DNA of 64,000 nucleotides from Cyanoderma ruficeps (GCA_008694505.1 VZDJ01000346.1:10093244-10157243); one strand, 5' to 3'. Shown: positions 26,205-39,210, counted from the first letter of the stretch. Notes: generated from the sequence alone by a model not told the origin. Translations and numbers: made by a program.

Positions 26205-26250
26205 AGTTCATAGAATTATACAGTAGAATCATACAATCATAGTTGTTCAT
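26205..26250. mobile_element. Possible CR1 3' tail remnant
   Basis: TCATAGAATTATACAGTAG followed by AATCATACAATCATAG resembles the repeated ATTCTATGATTC tail of CR1 in reverse complement, but no adjoining CR1 body was recognised. Confidence 0.35.
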
Positions 26251-29200
26251 GGCTGTCTATGAGAGAGCTTACAGAGCAGTGCACGTTCCAAGGAAAACAC
26301 CAAGAATATGTATTTCTGTAGTGAATTACTTCAGGAACAAATAATGTCTCAGTGCTGCTTCAGGACAAGAGGTAATCTGGGTTTCTCTCTTGCACCCTCT
26401 TACACCCAAACCCTTTAAAGTTTTCTTCACTCACGAAATGACTCCCTCACTTTCTTTCTAGTTAAAGGTGTCATTTCAAGCTGCCTGTCAGAAGCTGCCT
26501 GTCTCAGCCAGTACGCTATACTGAATAAACACTTCAATATGTTCAAACCTGGATGCTGTCAGTGAATCTACAAGCTTCAGACCTACAGCCATTTTTAAAC
26601 TGGATACACATGCATGCGCACAAAGGTTAGCTCAGTTTAGCTACTTTGGGTTTCCTTGTTCCTAAGAGCTTTTTTGGCTCAAAAATGTGATGTTTCTCAT
26701 GTATTTGGAAAGAGCTGCCCAAAGCACATGCTCAACATCTGTTGGTTTTTGATATGCCAGAGGAGCTATGTAAGAGATGCAGAGATCAGAGAATACATTG
26801 TTGCTGTGTATATTTGTTTTTGATTTTGGATTTTCTATTTTAAAATTAGAGTTTTTCTATTGTTTAGCAATTTAAGCAATGGGCTGATGGTCTGGTTAGT
26901 AAAAAAAAAGCATGAAACTCATCTACATTGATTCAGGTTTGGTTGGTTTTGGAGGAAAAGAATATAAGGATAAAAAGCTGAAAATTATATAAATCAGCCA
27001 CTGCTGCTGTACTGCCAATGCCTGGCCAGCTTAAAATAACTAAACTAGTTTAAATAGGCAGAAACACTGTTTTATGATGGCAAGCAACAAAATTGCACAA
27101 AGCACAAAGACCATGGAAGGAAGTTGCTAGGAAGTATCCACGGTGTTCTGGAAAAGTTTTGCAGCACAGGCACCTATAAAAGAGTTGTCACCACCTGTCA
27201 GCGTGGGCATTTCCTAAAAACAGGTGTGTAAAAATGTAGTACACATTGATTTCTATAAGTGCAGCACCAGGAAATGCCTTACAGCTCATTTTGAGTCAGT
27301 GCAGCTTCAGGGGACTGTAAGCTGTTCCCAGAACCATCTCTGAAAGCTCAATGCTAAGGTCTTGCCCACAGTAACACTGAAGTCCTGACTTCTGCTTGCA
27401 GGCAAGGTCTGCCCAGACTGCACTGGTCTTAATTAGGTTCTTAGCAAAGATCTTTGCTTCTGTGAGCTCTAACCTTGCCCATGCTGAGATTTAGTAAGTT
27501 AACTGTAAGCTAGACTAGCCCTCTGCAGGCACGGCCACAGTCTCTTCTCTTTTGCACTGACCCACAGGGTGGCTTTGCCGATTTCCTGCAGATTTCCTGC
27601 AGACATGCTGCCACCTCAGCTGGGTTCTCTGCATGAGGATGCTTCACAAAGTTGAGGTGCATCAATCAAAAATGTTACAACTGCAGGTCCACAGTGTCAG
27701 CGTGCACATGTTAAAACTCCAATTTCTGTATCAAGTAGTTGTAATTATGATGATATCTTAATCCTTTTAACACTTGATTTCTTTCGTATGGCTACTTCAT
27801 AGTTTGATCATTTAAGCCCATTTCTATGAGGAAATTGGTAGGTAAAAGATTGGGGAATCAACAGGGACCACGGTTTTCTTTCATCATGAAGTCCTCTGTC
27901 AGTGCAGCTCGTGACTGGAATTAAGACAGACAATGTCTATCAGGGGTTGCTAAGGATTGCTTGTCTACACCCTTCCTTGGTAGCATTCTGCAAAAATGGA
28001 CAATGTGAGGTACAGTGATGGAGGAATGGCTGCTAAGCACAATGAACAGAGCTGCAAAATTTCTAGTCTGTGAAATTCCCTTGGTGTGGAAACCCCCTGA
28101 AGGTGTGTCACCGACAAACTCCTGCCTGCCACTACCTGTCCTTGTTGTATCGTTCATTCTGCACTCCTCAGTGCCCACCTGGCAACATGGCCCATCATGC
28201 TACAAGCCATTAGCATTTAAAAAGTGGACAAGGGGATTTCCTGTTCCTTCAAAGACAGGCAGTAAATTAAGAGAAATAAGAAATACGTGTTAAACCTGAG
28301 GATATTCCTTTAAAGAAATTCCTTTTATAACAACAGGTTTCATTCCACAACAAAGAAGACACTCCAGAGAAGATGTGATGCTGATATGCAATACTGATAC
28401 ATGAAGTATGGCTCTTATAGGGTTTTCCATTCTGGTCTATCTAGTCTGTTGACACATAAAAACGATCCAAATCTTCAGTTTAACTTAAAAAAAAAAAAAA
28501 AAACCCTCTTGGGAAATACTCTTTTACACAGCATATAATTAATATATGGAATCAGCACTGGATATTCCTGACAGGTTTAGACTAGTTCTGCACTTGATGG
28601 TCTAGCAGCCTTTTGATCTGCATCCCTGTGAGATGCTGTGGGAGGGCTGAAATGAAAACGGTGTGTAAAGGCAGAAACTCAGCTGTTAATTTAAAGAAAA
28701 GACTTCAGTTTCTGGAGCAAGAAAACTATGGGAGAGCTATAGTAACATCTGGAGCTTTCTTGGTTCAAAGAAGGTGTTTCTGCATTTCAGAAAGGATTAT
28801 GTGCATGCACAGAAAGCAATTCCAGTGGTGTTACTGGAGTATGAATACGGGTCACATGCAAAGACTCAGATTCCACACTTGGTGACTCAGAAAGTAGCAG
28901 CCACATCACATGCTCTTACAGCAGTGATGTCCACACCTGAATGAGTTCCCTGCACCTTCCTTTATGGCAAGTGAGGAGAAACAAGGACCCAATAGACTCA
29001 ACTGGATAGCTGCTGATAGGAATAGCCATGCCCTAGCAGCACCCCTCTCCTTTGTCAGTTGCAGAGAGAATTTAGAGGGGATTGGATGTGTTTGCTGTAG
29101 GTTTGGAGAGGTTTGAAGAGAGTGAAGCTCATCAAGGTGCCTGCTGACTGCCGCTGGGCAGCCATCTGCTTTCCCTGCTCTGAAAGTAGAGCCACTCCAG

Positions 29201-31622
29201 ATGCAGGGAGATGCAGGTTCCACTTGGTGCTGGATGACTGAAGCAGGCCCCTCTTGCAGCTGTCCATCCTGCCCCTTTGGCAGGCACAGTTGCCCTGAAG
29301 CAAGGATGTGCTCCTCCCGTGAATCATCTCCTCAGCTGCACAAGTCAATGTGTCACTACATCTCTTTGTCTCTGTGCTCACCACAGCCATGGCCTAAGAC
29401 TGGTGCAGAGCAGACAGGACCTGGGCAGCTCTTGCTCAGATGCAGGGCAGCTGAGTAGTGAGGAGAAACAGGAAAGGCAAGTTCAAAGGCAGGTGTGACA
29501 CAAAGGAACAAGGTGGCATAGTAACACCAAGCCAGCAGGCACAGCCCTGTGCTAGTGTCCACTGGACCCCTCCCCTCTGGATATACTATGGCAGCACCAT
29601 GTCTTCAGCTGGAAAGGAGAAAGGGTCTTCAACAAGGTATCCAGCACCAGCAGGACTGTTAGAGGCAGGATTCTGAAGCAAACCTAGGCCTTGCTTAGCA
29701 CCACAACATCCTTGTGCACAGGTACTTGCCTCTTCCAAAGCAGCAGCCCTCACAGACCTGAGCCTGGGAGGTGCAAAGCATCTGGGCCATCTCAGAGATC
29801 AGTGCTTCTGAAATAGTGTGATTGTTACGGTTCATCAAAGCACGGGCTTAACTTTAAACTCCTCAGTCATACAAGTAGTTACTGTCTGACCCTGTCTCAC
29901 ACCCTAACAGCGTTGCCAAAGGAGGAGAGAAAGAATTGAAATTTTACACCGTGGCATATGGAGTGATTCAGAATTCTTCTAAAATGCAGATGGTGAGAAT
30001 GTTTTTGTCAGATCTTTGATCCCTTTCAAAAATAGAACCCCCTGGATGTGGTTAGAGAGGGCTCATGCTGTGAACTGGAGTTTTTGTAATCATTGCTGAC
30101 TGGAACTGCCTGTCAGTCTGATTTGTGCATTTTCCCAGTCTGTTTTATAATACAATCAAATTGCTGTTCCCACATTGTAAGAGACACATCACAAATTTCT
30201 TGGGGGAGGACACCAAGCTCCAAGGCTAATTCATTTTTCCTCTCAAAAAAGAGTTTTTCTGTTTTTTCTTCTTTAACTATTTAATTTTATAGTTACTCAC
30301 AGAAGGTGAAAATCGATTCAACAAATCTTGGGTAACCTCCAGGTGTTCCCCAGACTAGAAACCAGCAACCAGAAAAGAGATAAAATATAGAATACAAAAA
30401 AAAAATTCACAAATTGAGGATCTTCTTATACTTAAGTGGTTAAATATCTCTTGTAGAGTAGCACATCAGGATGTATTTCCAGGTGGATGTTCACATCCCT
30501 GCGAGTGGCCCTAAACCACTGCAGAAACAAGATAACAGAAGCCCTTTGATTGTAGCAACCAGCCTTAGTTACCTTTGCTCTGAGGATACTGTAGATAAAA
30601 CCTCTGAGACCCTAGGATAGACTTACGAAGAAAGTAAGGCTGGCACACCTCCTGTTTCACCATGCTTAGTGGCATGAGGTAGGAGGGCCTGTAAGCTCAT
30701 ACCTCATCCTTCTGTGCCACTGCTGTTGCTGCACCTTGCCAAGGAGATCCTCAGTGCAAACAAGAACTGCTCATCCTCCTTTAAACAGGGAAGAATGAAA
30801 AGGAAGGCAAAATTAGGATTGGGGTTTTCTTGTATCCACAAGAGCCCATGCCTTGTTCCATCTGCGTGGAGAAAAGCTGTCATAGAAATGATGGGAAGCT
30901 GGTGGTGAGACCTGGCTGCCAAAGGAAGACACTGCTCGTAGCCTGGAGTGTACAGCTGATGTTGATGGTAACTCATTTCTTATTAAAACTGATTTTTTTT
31001 TCCTTCCTAGCAGAACAGGCAGGAGTGGGAATGTTTCACATAATCACTGATTTCACTGAAACTTTGACAGCATTATCAAGCACTTTTGATCCTTTTTGAT
31101 TTTATATGAATCCCATAAAACATCCAAACACCAAGAAGTAAACAAAGGACTTCAATTAGCTTAGTTTTAATATTTCTGTTATGTCCCAAATTTGGAATGA
31201 AAAGAGGTGTGAAATAATCAGCTCTCCCAAGAAGATGTGATGTCTCACACAGCTCTAACCATTCTTGCATAAGTCTCAAGGAGCCCGGTGATGTCTGCTG
31301 ATGGACAAGTCTCCTGCTGCACTCTGTGATGCTGCAAAACATCCAGCCACCTGCCACAAAGGGAATTCTCATTCACATCCTATTGGATGCTCAGGGTCAC
31401 CTTCCAGGGCAGCAGCACCAATTGCCAGTACCATCTTTTGGGAGAGTACTTCCTGAAGCCCACTGATGGAAATGCAGAGGTCTTCTCGTACTGCTCAAGT
31501 AACCTGGACGTATCTCTGACAAGTGGCCTCTGACAAGGCCTTACCTTCATCCTCTAGAAGAGCAAACAAAAGGCACATGCAAATTGTTTTCTGTTGAAGA
31601 GAACATGGATGTTGAAGAAATA

Positions 31623-31651
31623 AGAGAGTTCTTGTTAAAAGAGAACTCTCT
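31623..31651. repeat. Perfect 10-bp inverted repeat (hairpin)
   Basis: AGAGAGTTCT at 31623-31632 pairs fully with AGAACTCTCT at 31642-31651 across a 9-base loop. There is no T-run after it and no gene beside it. Confidence 0.6.
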
Positions 31652-31891
31652 CATATTGCACTAGCACATTGATTTCTACCCCTGCAGCAAAACTGAGTTT
31701 CATTTATAGAGGACTCCTGGACAGAAGCAGATACCAGACTATTGGAATCCTGGATGCTGAAAATATCAGGCTTTCTGCTTTGACAGGTGGTAACCCTCAG
31801 AGGGGTACTGCCTTTGACTTGAGGCCATGGGAACAGCTTCCAAAACTGAGTGATAGCAGTGAAAGTGTGTGTGTTTAGTTGTACAGAAGTG

Positions 31892-32377
31892 TGTAATGTC
31901 ACAGGGTGAAATATTAAGGGTTGAGGGTTTTAGGATAGTAATATATATATAGGATGTAGAATAGTTTTATATATATATATATATATAANNNNATATATAT
32001 ATATATATATATGGGACAATGTAGAGGGATTTAGGTGTTGCTTGGATTATTCTTCTTTGCTTTTTTCTTCCTCCTTCTTCTCGGGTTTGGGTGGTCTTTT
32101 CTAACTGGTTAGTGAAAACCACAGTGCAGACATTGTGTGATCTTTAATTGAGTTATAAATAAGAATAACTTAGGTTAATTGATTTTGCTTGTTGTTTAAA
32201 AGTCCTTAGAACAAAGTAAAAGTAGACATTTTCTTGTCTTGTTAGACAGAGCTCACACTGCATGAGGCTGTACCACAGATAAGATATAATAAACAACCAA
32301 GTCCGAATGAGATACCACTGTGTCCAGAGTCTTCTGTCCAGACCTTGCTACAGCTAATACCAGACTATTGACTAACA
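31892..32377 (+). mobile_element. LTR-like endogenous retrovirus remnant
   Basis: The block has the layout of a retroviral LTR: it begins TGTAATGTCACAGGG, has a TATA-like TATAAAT at 32154-32160, an AATAAA at 32288-32293 with a CT/GT-rich downstream segment, and ends ATTGACTAACA. The U3 part holds an (AT)n array with a four-base gap. No clear target-site duplication was found, so the ends are provisional. No gag, pol or env coding sequence is present beside it. Confidence 0.6.
31966..32012. repeat. (AT)n microsatellite with assembly gap
   Basis: An alternating AT run interrupted by four unresolved bases (31989-31992). It lies in the U3-like part of the LTR candidate; its true length is unknown. 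Confidence 0.9.
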
Positions 32378-34379
32378 ACATAGAATACACTTTTTTAGTA
32401 GATAATAACATTTTCTTTGTACTTGGGTGGACAAGGTATCTACTACAGAAGAACAAGAGACAGTAGATACATTGCACACTGAACTACACAGGCATCAGTG
32501 GCTCTTGGCACCTTTCCTCAGATGGGGGTTTGTACCCGAGGTGTTGTCCACAGCTGGTTAATACAACCTCTCTTGTTCATCCACCTGAGAACTGGAAAAC
32601 ACAAATAATGGCCATTTTCAGCTACTCCACAATTTATATTTCTTCTGGAAGCGCGGTTAGCTGAGCTATTCGTACTAAATGGGAACAGTAGGAATACATT
32701 AATGTTGATTGAAAATAAAAGCTGAAGCAAGGGGATTTTCAGAGCAGCTTTAGGGTCTGAAAACTGCTGCAGTCCTCCTGGTTTTGCTACAGAAAGGTGG
32801 TATGGAGTCCTAGAAATTTCTCTGGTTGTGACAGAGAGAAAAAATTTCAATTTATCAACAAGCTGCTCTCTTTAAGCATTGCAGCAGATTTCAGATACTA
32901 CCTTTGGGAAGGGGGACTGGCTTGATGGAGGGAGTGAGGAGCTCTCCCATAGCATAACCCTTCCAAATGTGCAGGGATGGCAAGCACCTGGTGCGAGCCC
33001 AGGCAGTCTGCATTGCCCCACAGTGCCAGGCCAGGCCCTCATCTGAATTTGCACCACTGACATTCCACTGATGGGCTTTTGCTCTCACAGCATGGTGCTG
33101 CAGGATGTTTTGGTCAAGATCCTGTGTAAACATGGGACACAGCATCTTTAGCAATGATGCTAGGTACCATGATGCCCTGAAGTATGCTGGGGAAAGACTT
33201 GTCACTGCTTTAATTACATTCAAACATGCAAGTTAGAGTAAATAATACCATGAGCAGGTCAGGAGTTGATTAATCAGTTTGCTGTGAAAGGGAAGGGTAG
33301 CCCCTTCCTTTTCTTCCTCCTGGCCTGTTTGGACCAGACATTGTTAGGAAGAAGGACATTTATTCACTTTGGTGTAACAAAATATGGTCTTGCCTCTCAG
33401 ATCCCCACCACTATGTGCCAATGGCAGAGCAGGAGTGGGACAGAGCCCAGCATAATGCAGGAACATTATTTAATAGGAAGACATGTTAGGACAGCACTAG
33501 GAGAACAAGGAAAAGACAACTCTTTTTAAAAAAGTCGACTAAGCATCAGTGTGTTTGAGCAGCAGCTTGAGGAATCAATGCAAAATATTTGATGAATCAT
33601 TTAAATTTGAATTTAAGGAATTCAACTGCTCCATTATGAGTTTCAAGTGGAGAAAGAATTCCTTGAGGAAAGATAAAAAGCAGCTATTGATATAACATGA
33701 ATATTTTTTCCTATGAAGGCTAAAGGGTGTTAAATATGTTGGTAAAAGCAAGAGAATATCAAAGGATGTCTCATTTACATAAACAGTGTGTTTGCAATCC
33801 AGAAATCCCATCCCCAGGAGTTAATTCCACAGGTTTATATGGGAAGTCAGTGCTAGTCCAAGGAGCAGGAGGCTGAGCTGGAGCCTGACACCCTGGGTCT
33901 GCTCCAGGCCTTTCAGCAATACTTGGCTGGACACACAGGGGCACAGTTACATGGCTAATTACTTCCCTTCCATATGGAAATTAGAAGAGGAGAAAATTAT
34001 CATTATTATCCATTTGTTCACATGGTTACCTGAGTCCAGTGTGTGGATACAGTGCTCTGAATGCAATTGCACTCTCAGTTAAACAACACCCGGATTTCTG
34101 CCTGAGGGTTGCTCTAGACTCAGCTTCAAGTGATATTCTTACCCCACTTAAGAAGGTGACTAGGGTGTTAAGACATTCTGGCTGATACCTGTAAATCAGT
34201 GCTTCAGACACTGTCAAAACCTAATAGGTCTGAACATACTCTGAATTGATTTGTACTTGCTGAATTTGATGTGTTCTTGCTCAAAATAGACCAAGAGAAA
34301 CCATGAAGGAATGGTTAATTCAGGCATTGTATTTAAAAGGGCAAAGAAGACAGCAGTGTATCTGGCCCTGGGAGTTAGA

Positions 34380-34470
34380 TTTTTGGGGTTTTGGAGGTTT
34401 AGGGTTGGGTTTTTTGTTTGGTGGGGCATGAGGGGGTGGTTTTGGGTGGATTTTTTAGGGGCTTTTTGAG
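34380..34470. repeat. G/T-rich low-complexity tract
   Basis: Repeated GGGTT, GGGG and TTTTTT runs including TTTAGGGTTGGG. Four or more G-runs lie close enough for a possible G-quadruplex. It is not a telomere-like array. Confidence 0.65.
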
Positions 34471-34859
34471 TTTCAGGTCATGTGGAGTATCTTCAAGTCC
34501 ATCTCTGTGGACTCCCCAGGCAGTTCAGTGGACTGTGCAGACTCAGTGGACTCTGAGTGGAGATGTCCCTGGCTCTGCACTGTGAACAAGGGGAGACAGT
34601 TAGACCTGACAGTAGGCAATGAAGGACATCTTCCAGTTTCCATTGCTCCATTCTGCTTTTACATTTGAGGAGCTTCTTCTCAGCTTCATAAGAAGGTATC
34701 AGGAAGACCTTGATAGCCAGGGATGTTTAAGGAGCCAAAGAGCCTATAATGTGTTTGACTTGTCAGTGTTGAGATGTTGTCTTTGGGGTCACTGTGGGAG
34801 TAGGTTCAAGACAACCTGTGAGACTGACAAGGGCTCGATCAGACATGGATGCTGTAGCA

Positions 34860-34892
34860 CATGCACTCCTCCATCCTCCTCCTCCTCCTCAT
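34860..34892. repeat. CTC trinucleotide microsatellite
   Basis: A short imperfect array around CCTCCTCCTCCTCCTC. It is non-coding as far as can be seen. Confidence 0.7.
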
Positions 34893-37800
34893 GCCAGGTC
34901 AGAGCTGACTGTGCAGACTTCCCAGGACTGCAGCAGATGTGAAACAGGAGGACTTCCTATTCCATTGATAAGAAAAGACCATTTCAAAACAGTCCTTGCA
35001 AGTTAGGCTTATTAGTGGATTCCTTCCTTAAGAGCCCCAAACCAAAATTCACCTTGGCTTCACTAGGCAGGGACCTGCTTAAGCTGAAGCCTTCATCATA
35101 CCACTGTGGTGTTACCCTGGTGATTCTCCATGTCCCAGTAACATGCAGCATCCATGTATCAGCATGCCACCAGCAATTCCACATTGCATTTACAGCACCA
35201 GCTGACTTGCAATGAAGGAGAAACGCTAAGAGATCCTCTCCACCAGAGGGACTACTGGAACTACCCCACCAGCAGTTGCAGTAACACACTGTGTGGCAGA
35301 AGTCCCTCCTTCCCCTAGGGAAAAAGAGCTGAGTTGGTTCTTGAAATGACAGACAGCACATCTTCAAGGTAGAGTTGATCTGTACTATAAACAATTCTTA
35401 TCTGTCCATCTACCTTCTAGGAAGTGTTTGGTACTCCTTTCAAGTGGGGCCAGCTGGACAGACCCACAGAAATGTGAGTGCCACTTCCCTGTGCCTGAGA
35501 ACCACCAGCTCCAGTGGTGACCAAGTCACATGCATGAGGTTAGTTATTCCTCCAGTGTGGCCTATGATTATCCATCCGTGCCCAGAAGGGCAGGCAAGCT
35601 CTCCCACATCTCACAGGAAATAATTACAGAACAGCCAACCTTCCTGCAGTACAAAACTCTTCCTGATACATCCCAGAGGCACCAGCAGCATTACTCATAG
35701 TGGCTGACATTTCCCAGCCTGATTCTCATGCCCTGGCTCAGCCATCCATCCCACTCCCATCTGGGGCTGGTCCAGCCCAGGACAGCACATCGATGCAGGG
35801 GAGTTCAGGAGGAAGTGGAGGACATGGCCCTGGCTGTGGGAAGCAGCCTATCAAGAAATGCTTGTTTGACACATGGCAGATCAGCCTGCCTCAGGAACGA
35901 GCTGTTTCTGTAAATCAAATAGCTTCTCATGAGTCAGGAGCCCAACTATTTATTACAGAGTCACATATTTTTAGAAATAGCTGTAATTCAGGGATTTTTA
36001 TTGTTAACATTTGTTGGCTTTCATGTACCAGCCTGAGGTGGGATCTGACTCCTTAGAACTGTTAGGAGCATGGGTTTCTGTGTACTGCCAACAGCCAAAG
36101 GCAGTGAAAGCCTGGAAAGGAATACAGGGCAACCCATCCTCATTTGCCAGAGACAGATCAGTCTTTCTTCTCTGAATGCTTTTGAGGAGCCCTTTCCTAA
36201 AAATGGCATCCACAGACTGTAAGCTCTCTGGAGGCACTACTAGGAAATGATCACGTATGGCTGAGAATGCTGAAATTAAATTTGTAATCCTCAGCTGCTG
36301 TAATCTGCAAACAGTGCTAAGTGGAAGAAAGAGGCAGCAACCACCTTCCAAAGTTCTTTCCAAGTGCATACAATCAAGAGAGTCACTTGTCAACCGTAGC
36401 AGGTGCCCACATCTGCTCAGCCCTTAGGAAGTCACACTGAGGATGATTGTCATGCCGATCTTTATAGAAATTTCATAAAATATAAGATGAAAAATTATTA
36501 TTGAGTTGTCTAGTCTAGCTGCCCGTCCATCTCTTGTAAGTGCAAAGTGAACAATTTGCAGAAGACCAAAAGTTTAAAGTGTGTGGGAGTAACGAAAAAC
36601 AGCAATAGAAACATGAAAAAAGCTCTTTACCAACATTGCTTAGCTGCTGCAGTAATGAAAAACAAGGTTACAAATTACTTTCAGAGCTCTCTATTTCCAT
36701 TGTTTTAAAAACTACAGCCCATTTTTCAGAGCATTACAAAAACATTCTGCCTGCAGATTGGCTTTTATGTTTTTTAAACACGATTGCAAACATAAGTGTA
36801 GGTGTGTGGTTAGTGTGAGGGAGCCCTCAGGGATGAGGAGCTCCACACAGGGGTGTTTCAGGAAGTCTCTGTAAACCAGTGTTGCCACCCCTGGATTAAT
36901 TAATTCCACAGTGAGCACTCACTGGCACAGTGTTTCATCCTACTGCAGGATTTCCTGGAAGGTTTTGGGACACAGTAAGACAAGGCAAAGCACACACTGT
37001 TCCCAAGGCATGGCAATGTACTCCAAGAGCACTGCTGGATGCTGTGCTTCTGCCTGTGATGATGGGTGGGAAAGGGGGCAGCGGAGGAGAGCAGAGCTTG
37101 GCAAGGACCTGCTTGGTTGATTTGTGTCCACACACACCTGCTTATCCTACACACAGTATGTGGTGATGCCCTCCAAGGTTATTTTGCCTGCAGGTCCCTC
37201 TGCACAGTGTTCTGCTTGCAGACCATGCTGATGCTCTCCTGGTCTGGGGACAATCTCCCTGGAGGACCATGCCTGTGGGGAAACGTTCACATCCCTTGGC
37301 ATAAAGATGCATCCCAAAGGAGTCAGCAACGTACAGGCACCACTGCCTGTAGGCCCTCCTCACTCTCCTGGGGGGCACATAGCAAATCCTCAATCTCCCA
37401 GTTTCATATGCCAGGAAGGTTTAACTTCAAATTATTTTTGAGCTGTTGCTTTCCCTGCAGAGGTTTTGTTTTGATACAGACCCTTTTGTTCAGCATCTTT
37501 ACTTAAGGGTTTTGCGGTCCCTACTTGTGTATCAGAAGGAAGATTGAGCTCAATGCTCAGTTCAAGTGATCTGCTCCAGACCTCATCTCTTCAGATTGGG
37601 CTTGGCAAACAAAATCCCCTCTGGAGAATAAAAGCTTCAGATTCACCAGGCAAGAGAGACCTCTTGAAGGACTCTTTCATGTAGAGAATAGGATAGAGAA
37701 TAGAAGTGTGTCAGAGTTTTAAAGACAAAGTAGTGCCATCAGAGGGGGGTACAGGCTTCATACAGGAGGGACTTTTCACATGTTGTCAGCCTTTGAATTC

Positions 37801-38370
37801 AGCTTTTAAATAAAAGATTGGTCTTTGGACCAAAAAAAGTGATGCCTTTTATGAGTAATAAAGCACAAAGCAATTTTTTATGGACAAAGCTATCATTCAA
37901 TATAAAATAAGCTGGCTGATTTGATTTATTGATAAGTCAAATTCATATTTCACTTTGGGAAAATAACACATTGTCTGGCTTGCCACTGGGCAGATGCGTG
38001 AGAGACAAGGGTGTTGGTGCTGCGGAGGCTGAGGTTAGTTTTTGTATCACAGGCCAGTCTGAGGGAATATGTTTCATGTCTTGGGCTCCAGCACTTCTCA
38101 GAGGTGATGGGATGGAAGATTATGGTCAGTGTCATTGTTGGGAATTGTGGACAGCCACACTGAAGCAACATTGTGTGTGAAACTGCATGCAAGTCATGCT
38201 CCCCACGGCCCATGGCTCTGCTGCCCAGCCCCTGTGCCCATATCCCTGCCATGTCCAGCCCCCGTCTCCCCTGGGCCATGGCTGGGGGCTGCGGCAGGGG
38301 CTGCCATTGTACATGGAACCATCTGTGGCTCCCATGGTGACAGAACCAGAACCCTGGCGTGCTGGGCCCG

Positions 38371-38378
38371 TGATGTCA
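38371..38378 (+). promoter_or_regulatory. CRE-like site upstream of ODF1
   Basis: TGATGTCA, a one-base variant of the CRE, lies 118 bp before the ODF1 ATG and is followed by ATAAGGGG, which might act as a weak TATA-like box. Many post-meiotic sperm genes are driven by CREM-tau through CRE-like sites close to the start site. Use of this site is inferred from position and gene class. Confidence 0.5.
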
Positions 38379-38488
38379 TAAGGGGGCTGCTGCAAGGCTT
38401 CAGTTACAGCTGCAGCCTTGCTTCACACCATCAGATGAAGCTCTCCGGGCATTCAACACTCTTGCCCTGACACACTTACACCGTGACA

Positions 38489-39210
38489 ATGTCAGCCCAC
38501 TGCCACCTTCGGGAAACCATGCACAACCTGAGGCAGGTACAGAGGCAGATGAAGATGTTGGACGTGCGCCTGCAGCTGCTCCGTGACAAGCTGTGCATAG
38601 CCCGCACGCAGAGGTGTAGCCCTCCCTGCTGCTGCCTGCACCACACCTGGCACCAGGCGAGGAAGATCCTCTGCGCAAGGCTGGATCTGGAGCGACGGAT
38701 GGACAGGTAAGAGAGAACTGCTTGCTTTCTGCAGACATTGGCAACCTCTAGGGTAGGATAAAGAGGATAAAGATAGCATTGACAATGCTATCAGGAGCAA
38801 AGGTTGAAACAGATAAGTAGGATGGGAGCGAAATAGCCATTTTGGAGAAACAAATCTAAAGGAATACGGGAAGGTAAAGATTGTTCTCTTGTTTTAATTC
38901 CAGACTGAGAAGACTTGCCATGATGTTGAGCTCATCCTGTTGTCAAAGGCCTTTGGCTCTGGTCGACGTGAATGGTTTTGCCCCTGAGGATGTCACTGTA
39001 ACGATGAAAGACGGGAAGGTGACCGTGTCGGCGGAGCGCAAGGAGGAGCACAACACCTGCAGGGGAAAGACATGTAGCTACAGAAAATACATGAAGCAAT
39101 TCACCCTGCCACCATGCTGTGAGAAGGAGGTGACCTACTCAGTGAAATCCGACAGCCTCACGGAGACAGTGGAAGAACCCAAGTGCTGCTCTTACATCTG
39201 CAACTGCTGA
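38489..39210 (+). CDS. ODF1: ODF1, outer dense fibre protein of sperm tails (two exons: 38489-38706 and 38904-39210)
   Basis: ODF1 (HSPB10) is a cysteine-rich structural protein of the sperm-tail outer dense fibres and head-tail coupling apparatus. Exon 1 ends CAG|GTAAGA; exon 2 starts after TTTTAATTCCAG; the intron is 197 bp and splits codon 73 (Arg) after two bases. The join gives 174 residues. Residues 7-35 form a heptad zipper (Leu7, Leu14, Met21, Leu28, Leu35), the region that in mammals binds ODF2. Residues 43-49 are Cys-rich (CSPPCCC). Residues about 90-165 form the small-heat-shock domain, with VDVNGFAPEDV and MKDGKVTVSAERK aligning to mammalian ODF1 (VNVCGFEPDQV, VKDGKVCVSAER), then FTLPPC. 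It stops after CCSYICNC, so the mammalian Cys-X-Pro repeat tail is missing; mammalian ODF1 is about 250 residues. The ATG at 38489 is chosen because the upstream in-frame codon at 38483 is GTG. Seventeen cysteines are present. Confidence 0.93.

Larger units (their letters stand above)
16831..38370. other. Intergenic region between UBR5 and ODF1
   Basis: About 21.5 kb with no recognisable protein-coding exon on either strand. Open frames are short and have no family resemblance. It contains the CR1 pieces, tandem repeats and LTR-like element listed separately. Unannotated non-coding transcripts cannot be excluded from sequence alone. Confidence 0.7.

Noticed and set aside
36455..36560. Possible degenerate CR1 tail around TGTCTAGTCTAGCTGCC
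   Set aside because: Too short and diverged from CR1 to support.
38483..38488. ODF1 start two codons earlier
   Set aside because: The codon at 38483 is GTG; the first ATG is at 38489.
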